This document shows, in pieces, positions 21,126 to 32,962 of a DNA stretch of 64,000 bases. Location of the stretch: positions 515,957,207 through 516,021,206 of the forward strand of contig CM022297.1 in the NCBI GenBank assembly GCA_011799875.1. The letters are read 5' to 3'. Under the pieces are notes generated by a model. The model was not told the DNA's origin. It worked only from the letters and a program-made list of their open reading frames with translations, and did no database searches. A program made the position numbers and the translations under genes. How positions within the stretch are numbered: position 1 is the stretch's first letter; each line of letters starts with the position of its first letter. Origin of the DNA: Thinopyrum elongatum. Its lineage: Eukaryota; Streptophyta; Magnoliopsida; Poales; Poaceae.

Positions 21126-22272
21126 TGAGGCGTTTGAGGCGCTCAAAAAGCAATTAGCTGAGCCGCCCATCCTTGCTGCTCCTATTGAGAAAGAACCGTT
21201 ACTTTTATACGTGGCGGCTAATAGTAAGGCTGTCAGTGTGGCCATTGTTGTGGAACGCAAAGAGGCGGGTAAGGAGTACCCAGTCCAGCGGCCGGCTTAT
21301 TATGTCAGTGAGGTGTTAATTGAGTCCAAGCAGCGATACCCACATTGGCAGAAGTTGGTCTATGGGGTGTTCATGGCGAGCCGTAAGCTGAAGCACTACT
21401 TTCTGGGCCATCCTATTACTATGGCCAGTTCTGCTCCCTTAGGAGATATTATTCAAAATAGAGAGGCCACTGGCCGGGTTGCCAAGTGGGCAATAGAGCT
21501 TGGACCTCATGGTTTGAAGTATATGCCAAGAACAGCAATCAAGTCTCAGGCTCTTTTGGATTTCATCAATGACTGGACAGAGTTGCAGACGCCTGAGGAG
21601 AAGCCTGATAACACATATTGGACTATTCATTTCGATGGGTCTAGGCAGTTAGAAGGCTTGGGGGCTGGAGTTATTTTGACTTCCCCACGAGGTGACAAAT
21701 TTTGCTATGTTTTACAGCTAATGTTTCCTTGCACTAACAACGCAGCTGAATATGAGGCTTTGCTTCATGGCCTTCGTATGGCCAAGGAGATGAATTTAAG
21801 CCGGGTCAGGTGTTTTGGTGACTCAGACCTGGTGGCTCAGCAAGTCTCAGGCACATGGGATTCCAAGGACCCGCTCATGGCGGCGTACCGCTAGGCGGTT
21901 GACAATATTGCTGGTCACTTCAAAGGTTACCAGGTGGAGCATCTTGATCAAAGGAAGAATGAGGCGGCTGATGCTTTGAGCCGGCTTGGGTCTCAACATA
22001 AGCCAGTGCCCCCTAATGTGCTTCTTGATGTATTGCATAATCCTTCAGTCAAATTGCCGTTAGAAGAGGATCTTGCTATTCCTGACCCGGAGGCACAGCT
22101 GGTGGTGGCTCTCCATGCTATTCCTGATTGGAAAGTTCCCTATTTGGCTTACATGACCCGGGGAGAGTTACCTGAGGACAAAACTTTGGCCAGGCAGATA
22201 ACCCGGCGATCTAAGTCCATGACTATTGTCAATGGCGAGTTACATCGATGCAGTGTCATAGGTGTGTTCTAA
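21126..22272 (+). pseudogene. RNase H region of Tat-2 with archaeal-type second RNase H
   Basis: The first part matches the RNase H-like tether after gypsy RT (RPAYYVSEVLIESKQRYPH). The second is an archaeal-type RNase H with acidic residues in HFDGS, NAAEYEALLHG, FGDSDLVAQQV and NEAADALSRLGS, a hallmark of the Tat lineage. A TAG at 21892-21894 interrupts it between the third and fourth acidic motifs, and a TAA follows at 22270-22272. Confidence 0.8.
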
Positions 22273-23388
22273 CATTGTGTTTCTCTTAAAGAGGGTCGTG
22301 AGATTTTAAGAGAAGTCCATGAAGGTGATTGTGGTCATCATGCCGACTCTAAGTCTCTAGTGGCTAAAGCCTTTCGTCATGGTTTTTATTGGCTGACGGC
22401 TCATGCTGATGCAGAGGATATCGTCAGTAAATGCGATGGGTGTCAGAAATTTTCTCGACGTGCTCATGTGCCGGCTTAAGAGCTGAGGATGATTCCAATT
22501 ACTTGGCCATTTGCAGTCTGGGGGCTGGATAGGGTGGGAACCTTCAAAAGGTCTAAGGATAAGAAAACCCACCTCTTGGTGGCGGTTGACAAATTTACCA
22601 AGTGGGTGGAAGCAAATCCGGTCAGCAAGTGTGACGCGGCAACGGCTGTTCAGTTTGTTAAAAGGTTGATCTTCCGTTTTGGCTACCCTCATAGTATCAT
22701 AACTGATAATGGCACTAATCTGTCTAAAGGTGCTATGAAAGAGTTTTGTCAACAAGAGAATATTTGTCTTGACGTCTCTTCCGTGGCTCACCCACAGTCC
22801 AATGGTCAAGCTGAGAGGGCAAACCAAGAAATTTTGATAGGCATCAAACCCCGTCTTATGGTTCCTTTGCAGCGAACGCCGGGTTGTTGGGTTCAGGAGT
22901 TACCCTTAGTACTTTGGAGTATCAATACCACTCCCAACAGGTCGACAGACTATATGCCTTTCTTCATGGTCTACGGGGCTGAGGCGGTTCTTCCAAGCGA
23001 TATTTGTCATGACTCGCCTCGGGTGGCGGCTTATGTTGAAGCTGATAATGAAATAGCACGTCAAAATGCGCTTGATGTTTTGGATGAGGAGCGAGACCTG
23101 GCGGCAGCTCGTTCAGCGATATATCAACAAGATTTGCATCGTTATCATAGCCGTAGAGTTAAGACCCGGACGTTTCAAGAAGGCGATTTAGTGCTTTGGC
23201 TCATCCAAGATCAGAAAGATATGCACAAGTTGTCCCCACCTTGGGAAGGGCCCTTTCTGGTCAGCAAAAACCTGAACAACGGGTCATATTACCTTATTGA
23301 TATACGTGAGCATAAGGATTCTCGCACATCAGAGGAGGAGACCCGCCGTCCGTGGAACATTGCACATCTTCGGCCATACTATACTTGA
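22273..23388 (+). pseudogene. Integrase of Tat-2
   Basis: An HHCC zinc-binding part (HHADSKS ... CDGCQKF) is followed by a TAA near 22480. Then comes a 299-codon open frame (22489-23388) with the catalytic core: D at 22528-22530, D at 22705-22707 (ITDNGTN) and E at 22813-22815 (GQAERANQE), with 35 residues between the last two. The C-terminal part includes LVLWLIQDQKD and PPWEGPFLV and ends RPYYT. The core is intact, but the upstream stop separates it from the zinc domain. Confidence 0.85.
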
Positions 23389-23528
23389 GCCGCCAGCTCT
23401 TGTCTTTGTACATATTTTTGTCAAATGAATATACCTTCTATGATCAGTATAATAAAGCCGGCATCCCCAAATTACGGGGTCTCTGTCGTTTCATTTCTGA
23501 GTATCTGAGTCTTTATTGATTGATCGTA

Positions 23529-23878
23529 AAAACGGCTGTTGTTGCCTTTTGAAAGCAATCATGTGGCTTAAGTGCCAAACGGCTCGTGCGGCCATTGAAA
23601 GCACATGGCCTAAGTGCCAAACGGCTGTTGCTGCCTTTTGAAAGAAATCATGTGGTCTAAGTACCAAACGGCTGTTGCTGCCTTTTGAAAGCAATCATGT
23701 GGCTAAGTGCCAAACGGCTCGTGCGGCCATTGAAAGCACATGGCCTAAGTGCCAAACGGCTTGTGCGACCATTGAAAGCACATGGTTTAAGCGCCAAACG
23801 GCTTGTGCGGCCATTGAAAGCACATGGCCTAAGTGCCAAACGGCTCGTGCGGCCATTGAAAGCACATGGCTTTGAGAG
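23529..23878. repeat. Minisatellite, eight units of 42 or 47 bp, in Tat-2
   Basis: Units start with AAACGGCT. There are two types, 47 bp (A, with TGCCTTTTGAAAGCAATC) and 42 bp (B, with TGCGGCCATTGAAAGC), in the order A-B-A-A-B-B-B-B. All reading frames through it are repeat translations. It lies between integrase and the antisense ORF. Confidence 0.85.
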
Positions 23879-23884
23879 CCAAAT

Positions 23885-24589
23885 TGTCTGGTCCTGTTTT
23901 GATAGGCCGGCCACACAGTATTTGAGATTTTTTGGAATTTTCTTTTCTGAATCTTTTTGATTTGTGTTTCTTACACATATTTTACAATCTGGGTCATGAA
24001 CCTTTGATTATATGACTCATTTTTTAGTATTTTTGGGTTTGGTAACCCGCCCTGGTTGTGGACTTTAAGTCGCCAGGATGTTTTTTTGCCTTGAGTAATC
24101 AAGATCATGATTTTGCAGGACATCGGGTTGGTACCCGCTATGGATATAAGACGGCGCCATAGTTAAAATCTACAGGCATGTTTTGAGGTTTGGTAACCCG
24201 CCCTGGATTTACACTATAGGTCGCCAACATCTTTTTTGGCTTAGATGGCCTTTACCATAGTCTCTGTCAAATTTTATAAAGACTATTATATTGGGGTTGT
24301 TACCCGCCTTGGCTTAAACCGCCAGGGCGTATGTTGTTTAACTTGTGTGTAGGGAATATGAAGTACTGATATGATCCATATGAATGGTGATATTATGAGA
24401 AATCACAAACGGCGGGTCATAAATCACAAAGTTAAACATATGCACGAAGGCATAACAGGGCAGATCATTGTTTTATGCTATCTTATTACAAAGGGATAGC
24501 TCTGGGCCTTCGCAAAAGTATCACACTGCAAATGTTTCAAGAGTCGTGTTCCCATAAGCCGGCCTGAGAACCGCCCTGATCACCGCTAT
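23885..24589. other. Tat-2 non-coding stretch with GGTAACCCGCC repeats
   Basis: No gene. About three copies of a unit combining GGT(T)ACCCGCC(C)TGG with a following GTCGCCA lie at 24040-24330 and can pair with each other (CCCTGG/CCAGG). It probably serves as the 3' side of both the sense and the antisense transcript. Confidence 0.55.
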
Positions 24590-27500
24590 CTATTCTTCCC
24601 CTCGCTGAGTTGACGACTCCGGGTCATCCCGCGCCGGTTCTTCTTCTTCTACTTCGTCGATCATCTGAAGATTAGCCGCGGTCCAGTCGATGCAAGTTAA
24701 GGCTTTGAAAGTGGCTTCATCATTGAGTATAACAGAATGATCAATGTCAGGAGCAAAGATATGCTTACGCCGAGGATGGATAAGGTTGACAACATCATGA
24801 GCTGGCGGCTTAATCCTTTGGTTGTTATGATCATAAGCCGGAGTATAATGGTCCAGATTTAGATCTTCAATCAATTTGCAAGCAACGGGTCGCATCTCTT
24901 TGACGCAGTTGTTGAAATCTTGCTCCTCAAAAGCAGACCTGTCATCCTTGAACTCTGGACAGCCGGTGGCTATTTCCTCCTGGTCAAGTTCGTTTGCCCA
25001 TGCTTTCACCCGGCCTAAAGCACAAATGGCTCTAGCTCGGGCGGCTGACAGTTTGTATTCTGCGACTTGAGGCGGTGCTATTGAAAGTTGCTCTAGCACA
25101 GTCTTGATCTAACTTGGTGGTCTTTTTCCACCTGATAAGTCTACAAGACTCCGCAATGTGCCAGTGTATAGCTGCTCAGTTAGCGAATACACTGATTTGA
25201 GTTTCATCAGCATATTTTCACCAAGACTAGTGCTCCTGGGGCCTATCCATCAGTGGTCGTGTCAGATCAACATGTGAGATTAAGAGTCGCCGGGTGGCTT
25301 AAAAAACTATTCCAACAACTGTTTAAGTATAGAAATCTTACCAAAGATGGCAGCTGTCATCTAAGTAATATGTCGCTTTAAGCCGGTTAATTCTTCAGTC
25401 ACCGGCTTAAGTGCAGCATCGGCATCATCAGCCCTCTTCATCAGCGCGGTCTTCTCTGTCTCCCAGCTGGCTCTCTCAATGTTAAAGTCTGCTTTCAGCT
25501 TTGCTTCTAATGAGGCCTTCAATTCGGACTTGGCCCTGGAAGTTTCTATTTGCTGGGTCTCGATATTTTTCTTTAAGTCGCCCACTTGCAATTGCTACAT
25601 AGTCAATTCTGCCTGAAAGACAATTGTGGGATAATAAGTACAACATACAATGACAAATTTTGGAGAGATACTTCAAGAAAAAGTCCCAAGTACATTGCCC
25701 GCAATAAACTTGGCACTTGGGGGCTAATGCAGGTTGCTTCAAATTTTTATGACCTGGCTCAACTTATCAGTTTAAACCGGCACTTGGGGGCTACGTGTTG
25801 GATTTTCTTCAATATTTATAAGTCCCAGCTCAACCTATCAGTTTAAGCCGGCCCTTGGGGGCTACAAATTTTGACCTTAAAAGATGAATTAAGACATGCT
25901 ACAGTGTGGGGATTCTTTTTCAAGTCTAGAGCATACTCATTTCTTTCATATCCTCTAGACTTGGCGGCTAAAGATATCTACATATGAAAAGGGGTTAGTA
26001 ACGTACCTCATAGCATTCCTTCACAAGGTTCACTAAACCGGCTTCCATCTCACGGCTAGTATGGAGGCGGCTTAGATAACCTGCGTGGATATCGCTTGCA
26101 CTGAAGCCGGCATAACTTTCCAGATCTAGCTTCAACTTGCCCTTGTCGGCGGCTGAAGGTTCTTCTTTGGCACTGTGTCTAGCCAAGACAGTAGGATTCC
26201 CTGGCTCTGTATAACCTATGCCAGTAATAATAACATCATCAGTGGCTTTATCAGAAGGGATCTCTTCGTTAAGCTTAGCCGGGCTGGGCGATTTAGGGCT
26301 CGGCGCGTCATGACTGCCGACTGGATCAGCTTTAGTGTGAGCCGGCTTAAGAATCATAACATCCATTTGTGATGGTGGATTGTGGGCAACATCGTCAACA
26401 TTTTGGGATATGGCATCTGGAATTTCCGGCACTTGCTTCTCCGGCTCACTAGCGGTTTGATGATTTTTCGAAGACCCGCCCAATTTCTGTTTTTTTGCTG
26501 GTTTTTGCCATGCCTCTGCAATGAAAATATAAGAGTATGAGTGTTATTATAGTATATTGATTAACAAATGAAACAAGTGCAAGTACATACCCAAGGGCGA
26601 TTCTGAAGACAGGCATCTGGGTCCCAGTAGACTCGCCCGATGATGAATGAGGAGTTCCCTGATTGTTTGAGTCGGAAAGTTTAAAAAGTTGGCGAAAAAG
26701 ACCAATCTTCGAAAGTGAAATTGTCAGATCATGTGGTACCTCATGTTGATGCTTGCGAGGTGTTGGAGTATTTGGTAAGCCGAAAGCCAGCTCTGCATCA
26801 CCATTGCTCCGAGTCTGACGCCTTGCTTCGTGTTGCTGTTTCTTTAAAATAAAGTCGGGATCCAGGTAAGCAAGGGGGTGAGAAAATCTTACTTTTCGGG
26901 TCACCTGCCGGGTTTTCTGTCTTGGCAAAGGCTCTGAGTCGGAGGAGACAGGGATTACCTCTGCTGTTTCAGCTTGACTTGTTTCCGCGTCATCCTGTGA
27001 AACATCGGCGTCAATAAGTTGCATGAAAAGATGACCAAGTGAATCAGGTTCTACCTCTGAATCGTCCAGTTTTAGAAGATCTTCTGTTGTTTGCTTTTTA
27101 CGGCGAATCGGAGCATGGGACTTGGTTTTAGGTTTCTTAGCCAAGGTGGCGGCTTGCGGTATCTTAGTCCAGAAGGCAGAGTCAGCCTGCTTAGACACGA
27201 AAAGAGGTCAGATCAAGGTATAAAGCCAGGATAGCATATATGGAGGCAAATAAAAGTAAAAACTTACAAGTGGAGCTGGGTTCTTCTTAAAGAATGGGGG
27301 CAGACCCACTTTGTTAAAATTCTCTTGAGACTCGTCAAGCAGGGTCCTCATAGTCTTAAAAATTTCTTCAGCGGTGAAATTATCCTTTGTGAACCACTGA
27401 GGGTCATCCAGTTCGCCAGAGTAGTTATACATTAAGCCGGGGCGGCGGCTTAAAGGGAGTATCTTCCAGGAGACCCAGCAACGGGTCAAATCAACTCCAA

Positions 27501-28143
27501 GTAACCCGTTAGCTAATAAAGCTTTGGACCTAGAAAGGAATGGGAGAGCCAATGCATGCTCTTCTGGAATAATTTTGCTTGGCGGGTCAAAATTCAGTGG
27601 AAGACGCTCGGCTCTAAACCCGGGGAGGGGGTTTTCTGTGGCAGGAGCGGTGTTTTTACAGTAGAACCAGGTGGTCACCCATCCCTTCGGGTGACTGGGT
27701 AAGACGGTGGAGGGAAAACTGTTATCCCTCCGTCTCTGAATTGAGATCCCACCTAATTCTTGACTCAGACCATTTTTGCACTTAGTTTGACGGTTTATGT
27801 AGAAGAATTCCTTGAAAAGAGGGACAGAGGGTGCGATCTGAAGATAAACCTCGCATAAGATTTGAAAATGGCAGATATTGGACACTGAGTTTGGCCCTAT
27901 GTCTTGAGGGTGTAAGTTAAAATAATGAAGAAGATCTCGGAAGAATCTAGACCCAGGTGGGGTAAACCCTATAAGTATATGATCAGTAAAGACTACGACC
28001 TCATCCTCAGCCGGGGTAGGGGGTACTTCTCCATTACTAACTCGCCATCCAAGGTCTTGTTGACTCGCCAATAGGCCTTGGCCTACGAAATCATCAAGGA
28101 TCTGTTTGGTAACCCCAGACCGTTCCCAGTTGACAATAGTCAT
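24590..28143 (-). pseudogene. Antisense multi-exon ORF of Tat-2 (putative gypsy-type transposon protein)
   Basis: The gene runs opposite to gag-pol. Exons on minus: 28143-27268, 27189-26591, 26515-26007, 25612-25342 and about 25099-24590. Clean GT-AG introns include 27267-27190 (78 bp) and 26590-26516 (75 bp). Exon 1 carries the Transposase_28-type domain, with FTDHILIGFTPPGSRFFRDL and GPNSVSNICHFQILCEVYL. Exon 2 is basic then acidic. Exon 3 is low-complexity. Exon 4 is a clear coiled coil (KKNIETQQIETSRAKSELKA). Exon 5 is helical with an acidic end. Exon 4 contains stops near both ends, so this copy is probably dead. Antisense ORFs of this kind are known in Grande, RIRE2 and Retand; their role is unknown. 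Confidence 0.75.
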
Positions 28144-29232
28144 TTTTTGGCAGTTGAAAAATCACGGCCTGGAAAGTATAAGGTGGTCATGGTTATGAGT
28201 ATATCGCAAGCCGTTTATGTGTTACAAGATGGGTCAGCAACAAGATATATCAACTATGAGGAATAATTATCAAAGCTTTTTAAGCAGCATATTGGTAAGT
28301 CAGATTACAGAAACATGTTCAGAGATACAAGCAGATTATGGACATCGCAAATGAGCCGGTTAAAAGACTGGCGGGTTATAAGGTTGTTATTTAAGGTGCA
28401 TGAATGGTATTAGCAGAGCAGTCATATACGAATCTGAGGTTGAAAAAATTCTGCTAAGTATGAGACAAACAAGTTTCATAGTTTTTTACCATAGTTTTGG
28501 ATCTACTGTAGTGTTAAAAATAAAAAAGGGCTAAAATAAAGGCATGGTAGTGGAAGTATTGGAGATCCAATCGTTGGATGCTTAGGGTGGATCTACACAA
28601 AATGTGAACAAAAAGCTGAAAATTATCGCCACACTACTTCTGTTTTGGTTTTTTTGGTTTGAATGATGTGTACTTGAGCGATGAATGGTTGGACTAGGAC
28701 AAGCTCTCAAGAACTCCGATGAACCCTATCAGTGAGATCGATCTAATGAGGATCTAAGAAGGAAGGGAAAGGGCACCTGAAAGTACTGGTGAAGAGCGGA
28801 GGTGCGCCGCGGTTTTCTGGTCCAGTTAGGTTGATGCGGCGGCCTCGTCGGAGTCGGTCGCGAGGGTTGATTGGGACAGCGGAACTCCGACGGCAGTAGT
28901 CGACGCAAGGAAGAAGAGGAAGAGAGAGAGATGAGGTAAAAGTGAAAATGAATCCCCTCGTCCCTATTTATAAGGAAAAGGTGAAAGCAGTAAACGACAG
29001 GTGCAAAAATCGAGGAGCTATCATCATTATCTTAACAGCAAAGGCACCTCGATTTTTGGAGTAATGAATTAATGCAAAAGATCCGTTGTGATGTCATGGA
29101 TTTCTTATGAATTTATTTGGCATGACGTTATGGCGGGTTACAATATTCAAGGTCAGACTCTGGAAAGATGATTTGCCAAATTTGAGATGATGAAGATTGA
29201 CATGAACGAGTTCAAGTCAACCTGGGGCCTAA
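28144..29232. other. Tat-2 region between antisense ORF and 3' LTR
   Basis: Holds the presumed antisense promoter and its 5' leader. It contains a GA-rich stretch (about 28908-28933) and AT-rich sequence with no ORF of note. A polypurine-like AACCTGGGGCCTA precedes the 3' LTR. Confidence 0.6.
28965..28972 (-). promoter_or_regulatory. Candidate TATA box for the Tat-2 antisense ORF
   Basis: TATAAATA on the minus strand, flanked by CCTTA and GGGA, about 820 bp upstream of the antisense start codon. The layout is the same as upstream of the Tat-1 antisense ORF. Inferred, not tested. Confidence 0.5.
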
Positions 29233-29762
29233 TGTTGGGGATATAACCTCGAGGTATGACCCGCCCAGGAGGAGCCGGGTTACATCGTTGGCGACTTATA
29301 TGGAGAAGGCCCAGGAGGCCCAAGAAGACAGACTGAGAAGACGGCGGCTCACCGAAGCGGGCTTGAGGCTGGCCCAAGACCCGGACATGTAAACCGCCAT
29401 ACGGTGATTTATCTGTTAAGACAAGGCAATTTAGATACCCGGCCGGTCACATTGTGTGATCTGGCTCGGACTCTTGTGAGCCGCGGGCCTCGACTTGTGT
29501 ATATAAAGGCGAGACCCGGCGGCGGCTTAGGCCAAGGGACGATTGATCGATAGCTAGGTCAAGCATATTTGCTCCCTTGTAATCGAAACTCAAGCAATAC
29601 AACTAGAAGCAGGAGTACGCTGTTACCTTGTTGCGAGGGGCCGAACCTGGGTATATCCTTTGTGTCCTTTGTCCCGTCCAATCCCTTCGAGCTAACCTAC
29701 ATCGCGATGGCTCCACACCTAAGTCCTTTCACTAGGGCATCTGCCGTGACAAACCCACAACA
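29233..29762 (+). repeat. 3' LTR of Tat-2 (530 bp)
   Basis: Collinear with 16305-16834 without length difference. It is followed by the target duplication TTGGG. Confidence 0.95.
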
Positions 29763-29767
29763 TTGGG

Positions 29768-30023
29768 AAAGTGACTTCCTTAAGCATTTTAAAAGAGGTG
29801 TTGTGATCAGCGCTACTAGTTGGAATAGCTTCTACCCACTTAGTGACATAATCAATAGGAACCAAAATATGAGTATACCCATTAGAGGAAGGAAAAGATC
29901 TCATGTAATCAATTCCCCAAACATCAAATGGTTCAACAGCAAATGAATAATTCATAGGCATTTCTTGACGTTTACCGATATTTCCAATTCTTTGACATTC
30001 ATCACAAGATAAATCAAACTTAC
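29768..30023 (-). pseudogene. Integrase N-terminal and core part of Athila-2
   Basis: Minus-strand frame with the zinc-binding CDECQR and the first catalytic Asp in WGIDYM, then VPIDYVTKWVEAIP. It continues, across the Tat-2 insertion, into 16299-15524. Its upstream side is cut by Angela at 30024 and resumes at 62474-62448. The neighbouring ATG-to-stop frame is longer only because it reads into the Angela LTR. Confidence 0.85.
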
Positions 30024-31777
30024 TGAAGGAAATATGCCCTAGAGACAATAATAAAGTTGTTATTTTATATTTCCTTATTCATGATAAAGGTTTATTATTC
30101 ATGCTACAATTGTATTGATCGAAAACTTAAATACATGTGTGAATACATAAACAAATACTGTGTCCCTAGTAAGCCTCTACTAGACTAACTCGTTGATCAA
30201 AGATGGTTAAGGTTTCCTAACCATGGACATGTGTTGTCATTTGATAATGGGATCACATCATTAGGAGAATGATGTGATGGACAAGACCCATCCATTAGCT
30301 TAGCATATTGATCGTTCAGTTTATTGCTATTGCTTTCTTCATGTGAAATACATATTCCTTCAACTATGAGATTATGCAACTCCCGGATACCGGAGGAATG
30401 CCTTGTGTGCTATCAAACGTCACCACATAACTAGGTGATCATAAAGATGCTCTACAGGTATCTCCGAAGGTGTTTGTTGAGTTGGCATAGATCAAGATTA
30501 GGATTTGTCAGTCCGAGTTTCGGAGAGGTATCTTTGGGCCTTCTCGGTAATACACATCATAAGCTTGCAAGAAAATGACTAAGGAGTTAGTTACAACGAG
30601 TAAAGAGACTTGCCAGTAACGAGATTGAACTAGGTATAGAGATACCGACGATCGAATCTCGGGCAAGTAACATACCGATGGACAAAGGGAATTACGTATG
30701 TTGTCATAACTGTTCGACCGATAAAGATCTTCGTAGAATATGTAGGAGCCAATATGGGCATCCAGGTTCCGCTATTGGTTATTGACCGGAGAGGTGTCTC
30801 GGTCATGTCTACATAGTTCTCGAACCCATAGGGTCCGCACGCTTAACGTTCGTTGACGATATAATGTTATATGAGTTATATGTTTTGGTGACCGAATGTT
30901 GTTCGGAGTCCCGGATGAGATCACGGACATGATGAGGAGTCTCGAAACGGTCGAGAGGTAAAGATTGATATATAGGACGATGGTATTTGGACACCGGAAG
31001 TGTTTCAAGACGTACCGGGAAGGAATCGGGTCACCGGAAGGGGTTCCGGGCAGCCCCCGGCAAGTTATGGGCCTTATGGGCCAAAGGAGGGGACAGACCA
31101 GCCCACAAGGGGGCTGGTGCGCCTCCTCCCTTGTTTGGCCAGCCCTAGGGAAGTAAAAGGGGGAGGGCTAGCCCCTCCTGCCTTCCTACAGGAGGAAAGA
31201 AAAGGGGGGGGGGGGGGGTGCCACCCTCCCCTGCCTTTCCCCGCGCTCCAAATAAGGAAAGAGGGGGCGCGGCTTGGGAGGGACTCCAAGTAGGATTCCT
31301 CTTACTTGGGCGCCTCTTTTGGCTGCTCCTTCCTCCCTCCCACCTATATATATGTGGGAGGGGGGCGCCTAGCACAACCTAGACAATTGCATAGCCGTGT
31401 GCGGCGTCCCCCTCCACCGTTTACACCCCCGGTCATATTTTCATAGTGCGTAGGCGAAGCCCTGCGGAGATCACTTCACCATCACCACGCCGTTGTGCTG
31501 ACAGAACTCATCTACTACCTCGACATCTTGCTGGATCAAGAAGGCGAGTGACGTCACCGAGCTGAACGTGTGGAGAACACGGAGGTGCCGTGCGTTCGGT
31601 ACTTGATTGGTTGAAGCGCGAAGAAGTTCGACTACATCAACCACGTTGTGAAACGCTTCCGCTTACGGTCTACGAGGGTACGTAGACACACTCTCCCCTC
31701 TCGTTGCTATGCATCTCGTTGATAGATCTTGCGTGTACGTAGAATTTTTTTTGTTTTCCATGAAACGTTTCCCAACA
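30024..31777 (+). repeat. 5' LTR of Angela-type element (1754 bp)
   Basis: TATA box TATATATA at 31345-31352. A run of 15 G at 31204-31218 is absent from the partner LTR, which has a short GGGGGG instead. Followed by the primer-binding site GTGGCATCATGAG at 31778. Confidence 0.92.
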
Positions 31778-32962
31778 GTGGCATCATGAGACAGGTCTAT
31801 GCGTAGATGATATGCATGAGTAGAACACAAAGAGTTGTGGGTGGTGATAGTCATACTGCTTACCACCAACGTCTTATTTTGATTCGGCGGTATTGTGGGA
31901 TGAAGCAGCCCGGACCAACCTTACATGTCCACGCACATGAGACCGGTTCCACCGACAGAGATGCAACTAGTTTTGCATAAAGGTGGCTGCGGGTGTCTGT
32001 TTCTCTTACTTTAGTTGAATCAAATTTGACTATGGCTGGTCCTTAAAGAAGGTTAAAACAACAAACTTGATGAATCACCGTTGTGGTTTTTTGCCGTAGG
32101 TAAGAACGGTTCTTGCTAGAAGCCCGTAGCAACCACGTAAAACTTGCAACAACAAAGTAGAGAACGTCTAACTTGGTTTTGCAGGGTATGTTGTGATGTG
32201 ATATGGTCAAGATATGATGTGATATACATTATTGTATGAGATGATCATGTTTTGTAAATTATCGGCAACCGGCAGGAGCCTTATGGTTGTCTCTTTATTG
32301 TATGAAATGCAAACGCCATGTAATTGCTTTACTTTATCGCTATACATTAGCAATTGTTGTAGAAGCCATAGTTGGCGAGACGACCACGATGCAACGATGG
32401 AGATCAAGTTGTCGAGCCGGTGACGATGGAGATCATGACGTTGCTTTGGAGATCAAAAGCACAAGATGGTGATGGCCATATCATGTCACATATTTTGATT
32501 GCATGTCATGTTTATTTTTTATGCATCTTATTTTGCTTAGTACGGCGGTAGCATTATAAGATGACCCCTTCACTAAAATTCAAGGTAAAAGTGTTCTCCG
32601 TGAGTATGCACTATTGCTACAGTTCGTCATTTCGAGACACCACGTGATGATCGGGTGTGATAACTCTACGTTCACATACAACGGGTGTAAGCTAGATTTA
32701 CAAACGCAGAATACTTGGGTTAAACTTGACGAGCCTAGCATGTACATACATGGCCTCGGAACACTGGAGACCGAAAGGTCGAACGTGAATCATATAGTAG
32801 ATATGATCAACATAGAGATGTTCACCATTGATGACTACCCCATCTCACGTGATGATCGGACATGGGTTAGTTGATTTGGATCACGTATCACTTAGATGGC
32901 TTGAGGGATGTCTATTTAAGTGGGAGTTCTTTAGTAATTTGATTAATTAAACTTATTTTATC

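Larger units (their letters stand above)
16305..29762 (+). mobile_element. Tat-lineage gypsy retrotransposon Tat-2, full length, decayed
   Basis: A 13,458-bp element with two 530-bp LTRs (16305-16834 and 29233-29762) and 5-bp target duplications TTGGG (16300-16304 and 29763-29767). The order is LTR, primer-binding site, gag, protease, reverse transcriptase, RNase H including an archaeal-type domain, integrase, minisatellite, antisense ORF, LTR. This order and the antisense ORF are typical of the Tat lineage. By eye the LTRs differ at about 30 of 530 positions, so the insertion is not recent. gag-pol has several stops and frameshifts. Confidence 0.9.

Noticed and set aside
23529..23878. CRISPR-like array
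   Set aside because: The units are contiguous tandem repeats without unique spacers, in a plant retrotransposon.
30965..31375. Pro/Gly-rich ORFs on both strands
   Set aside because: They lie inside the Angela LTR and are interrupted or created by a 15-G run. No domain.
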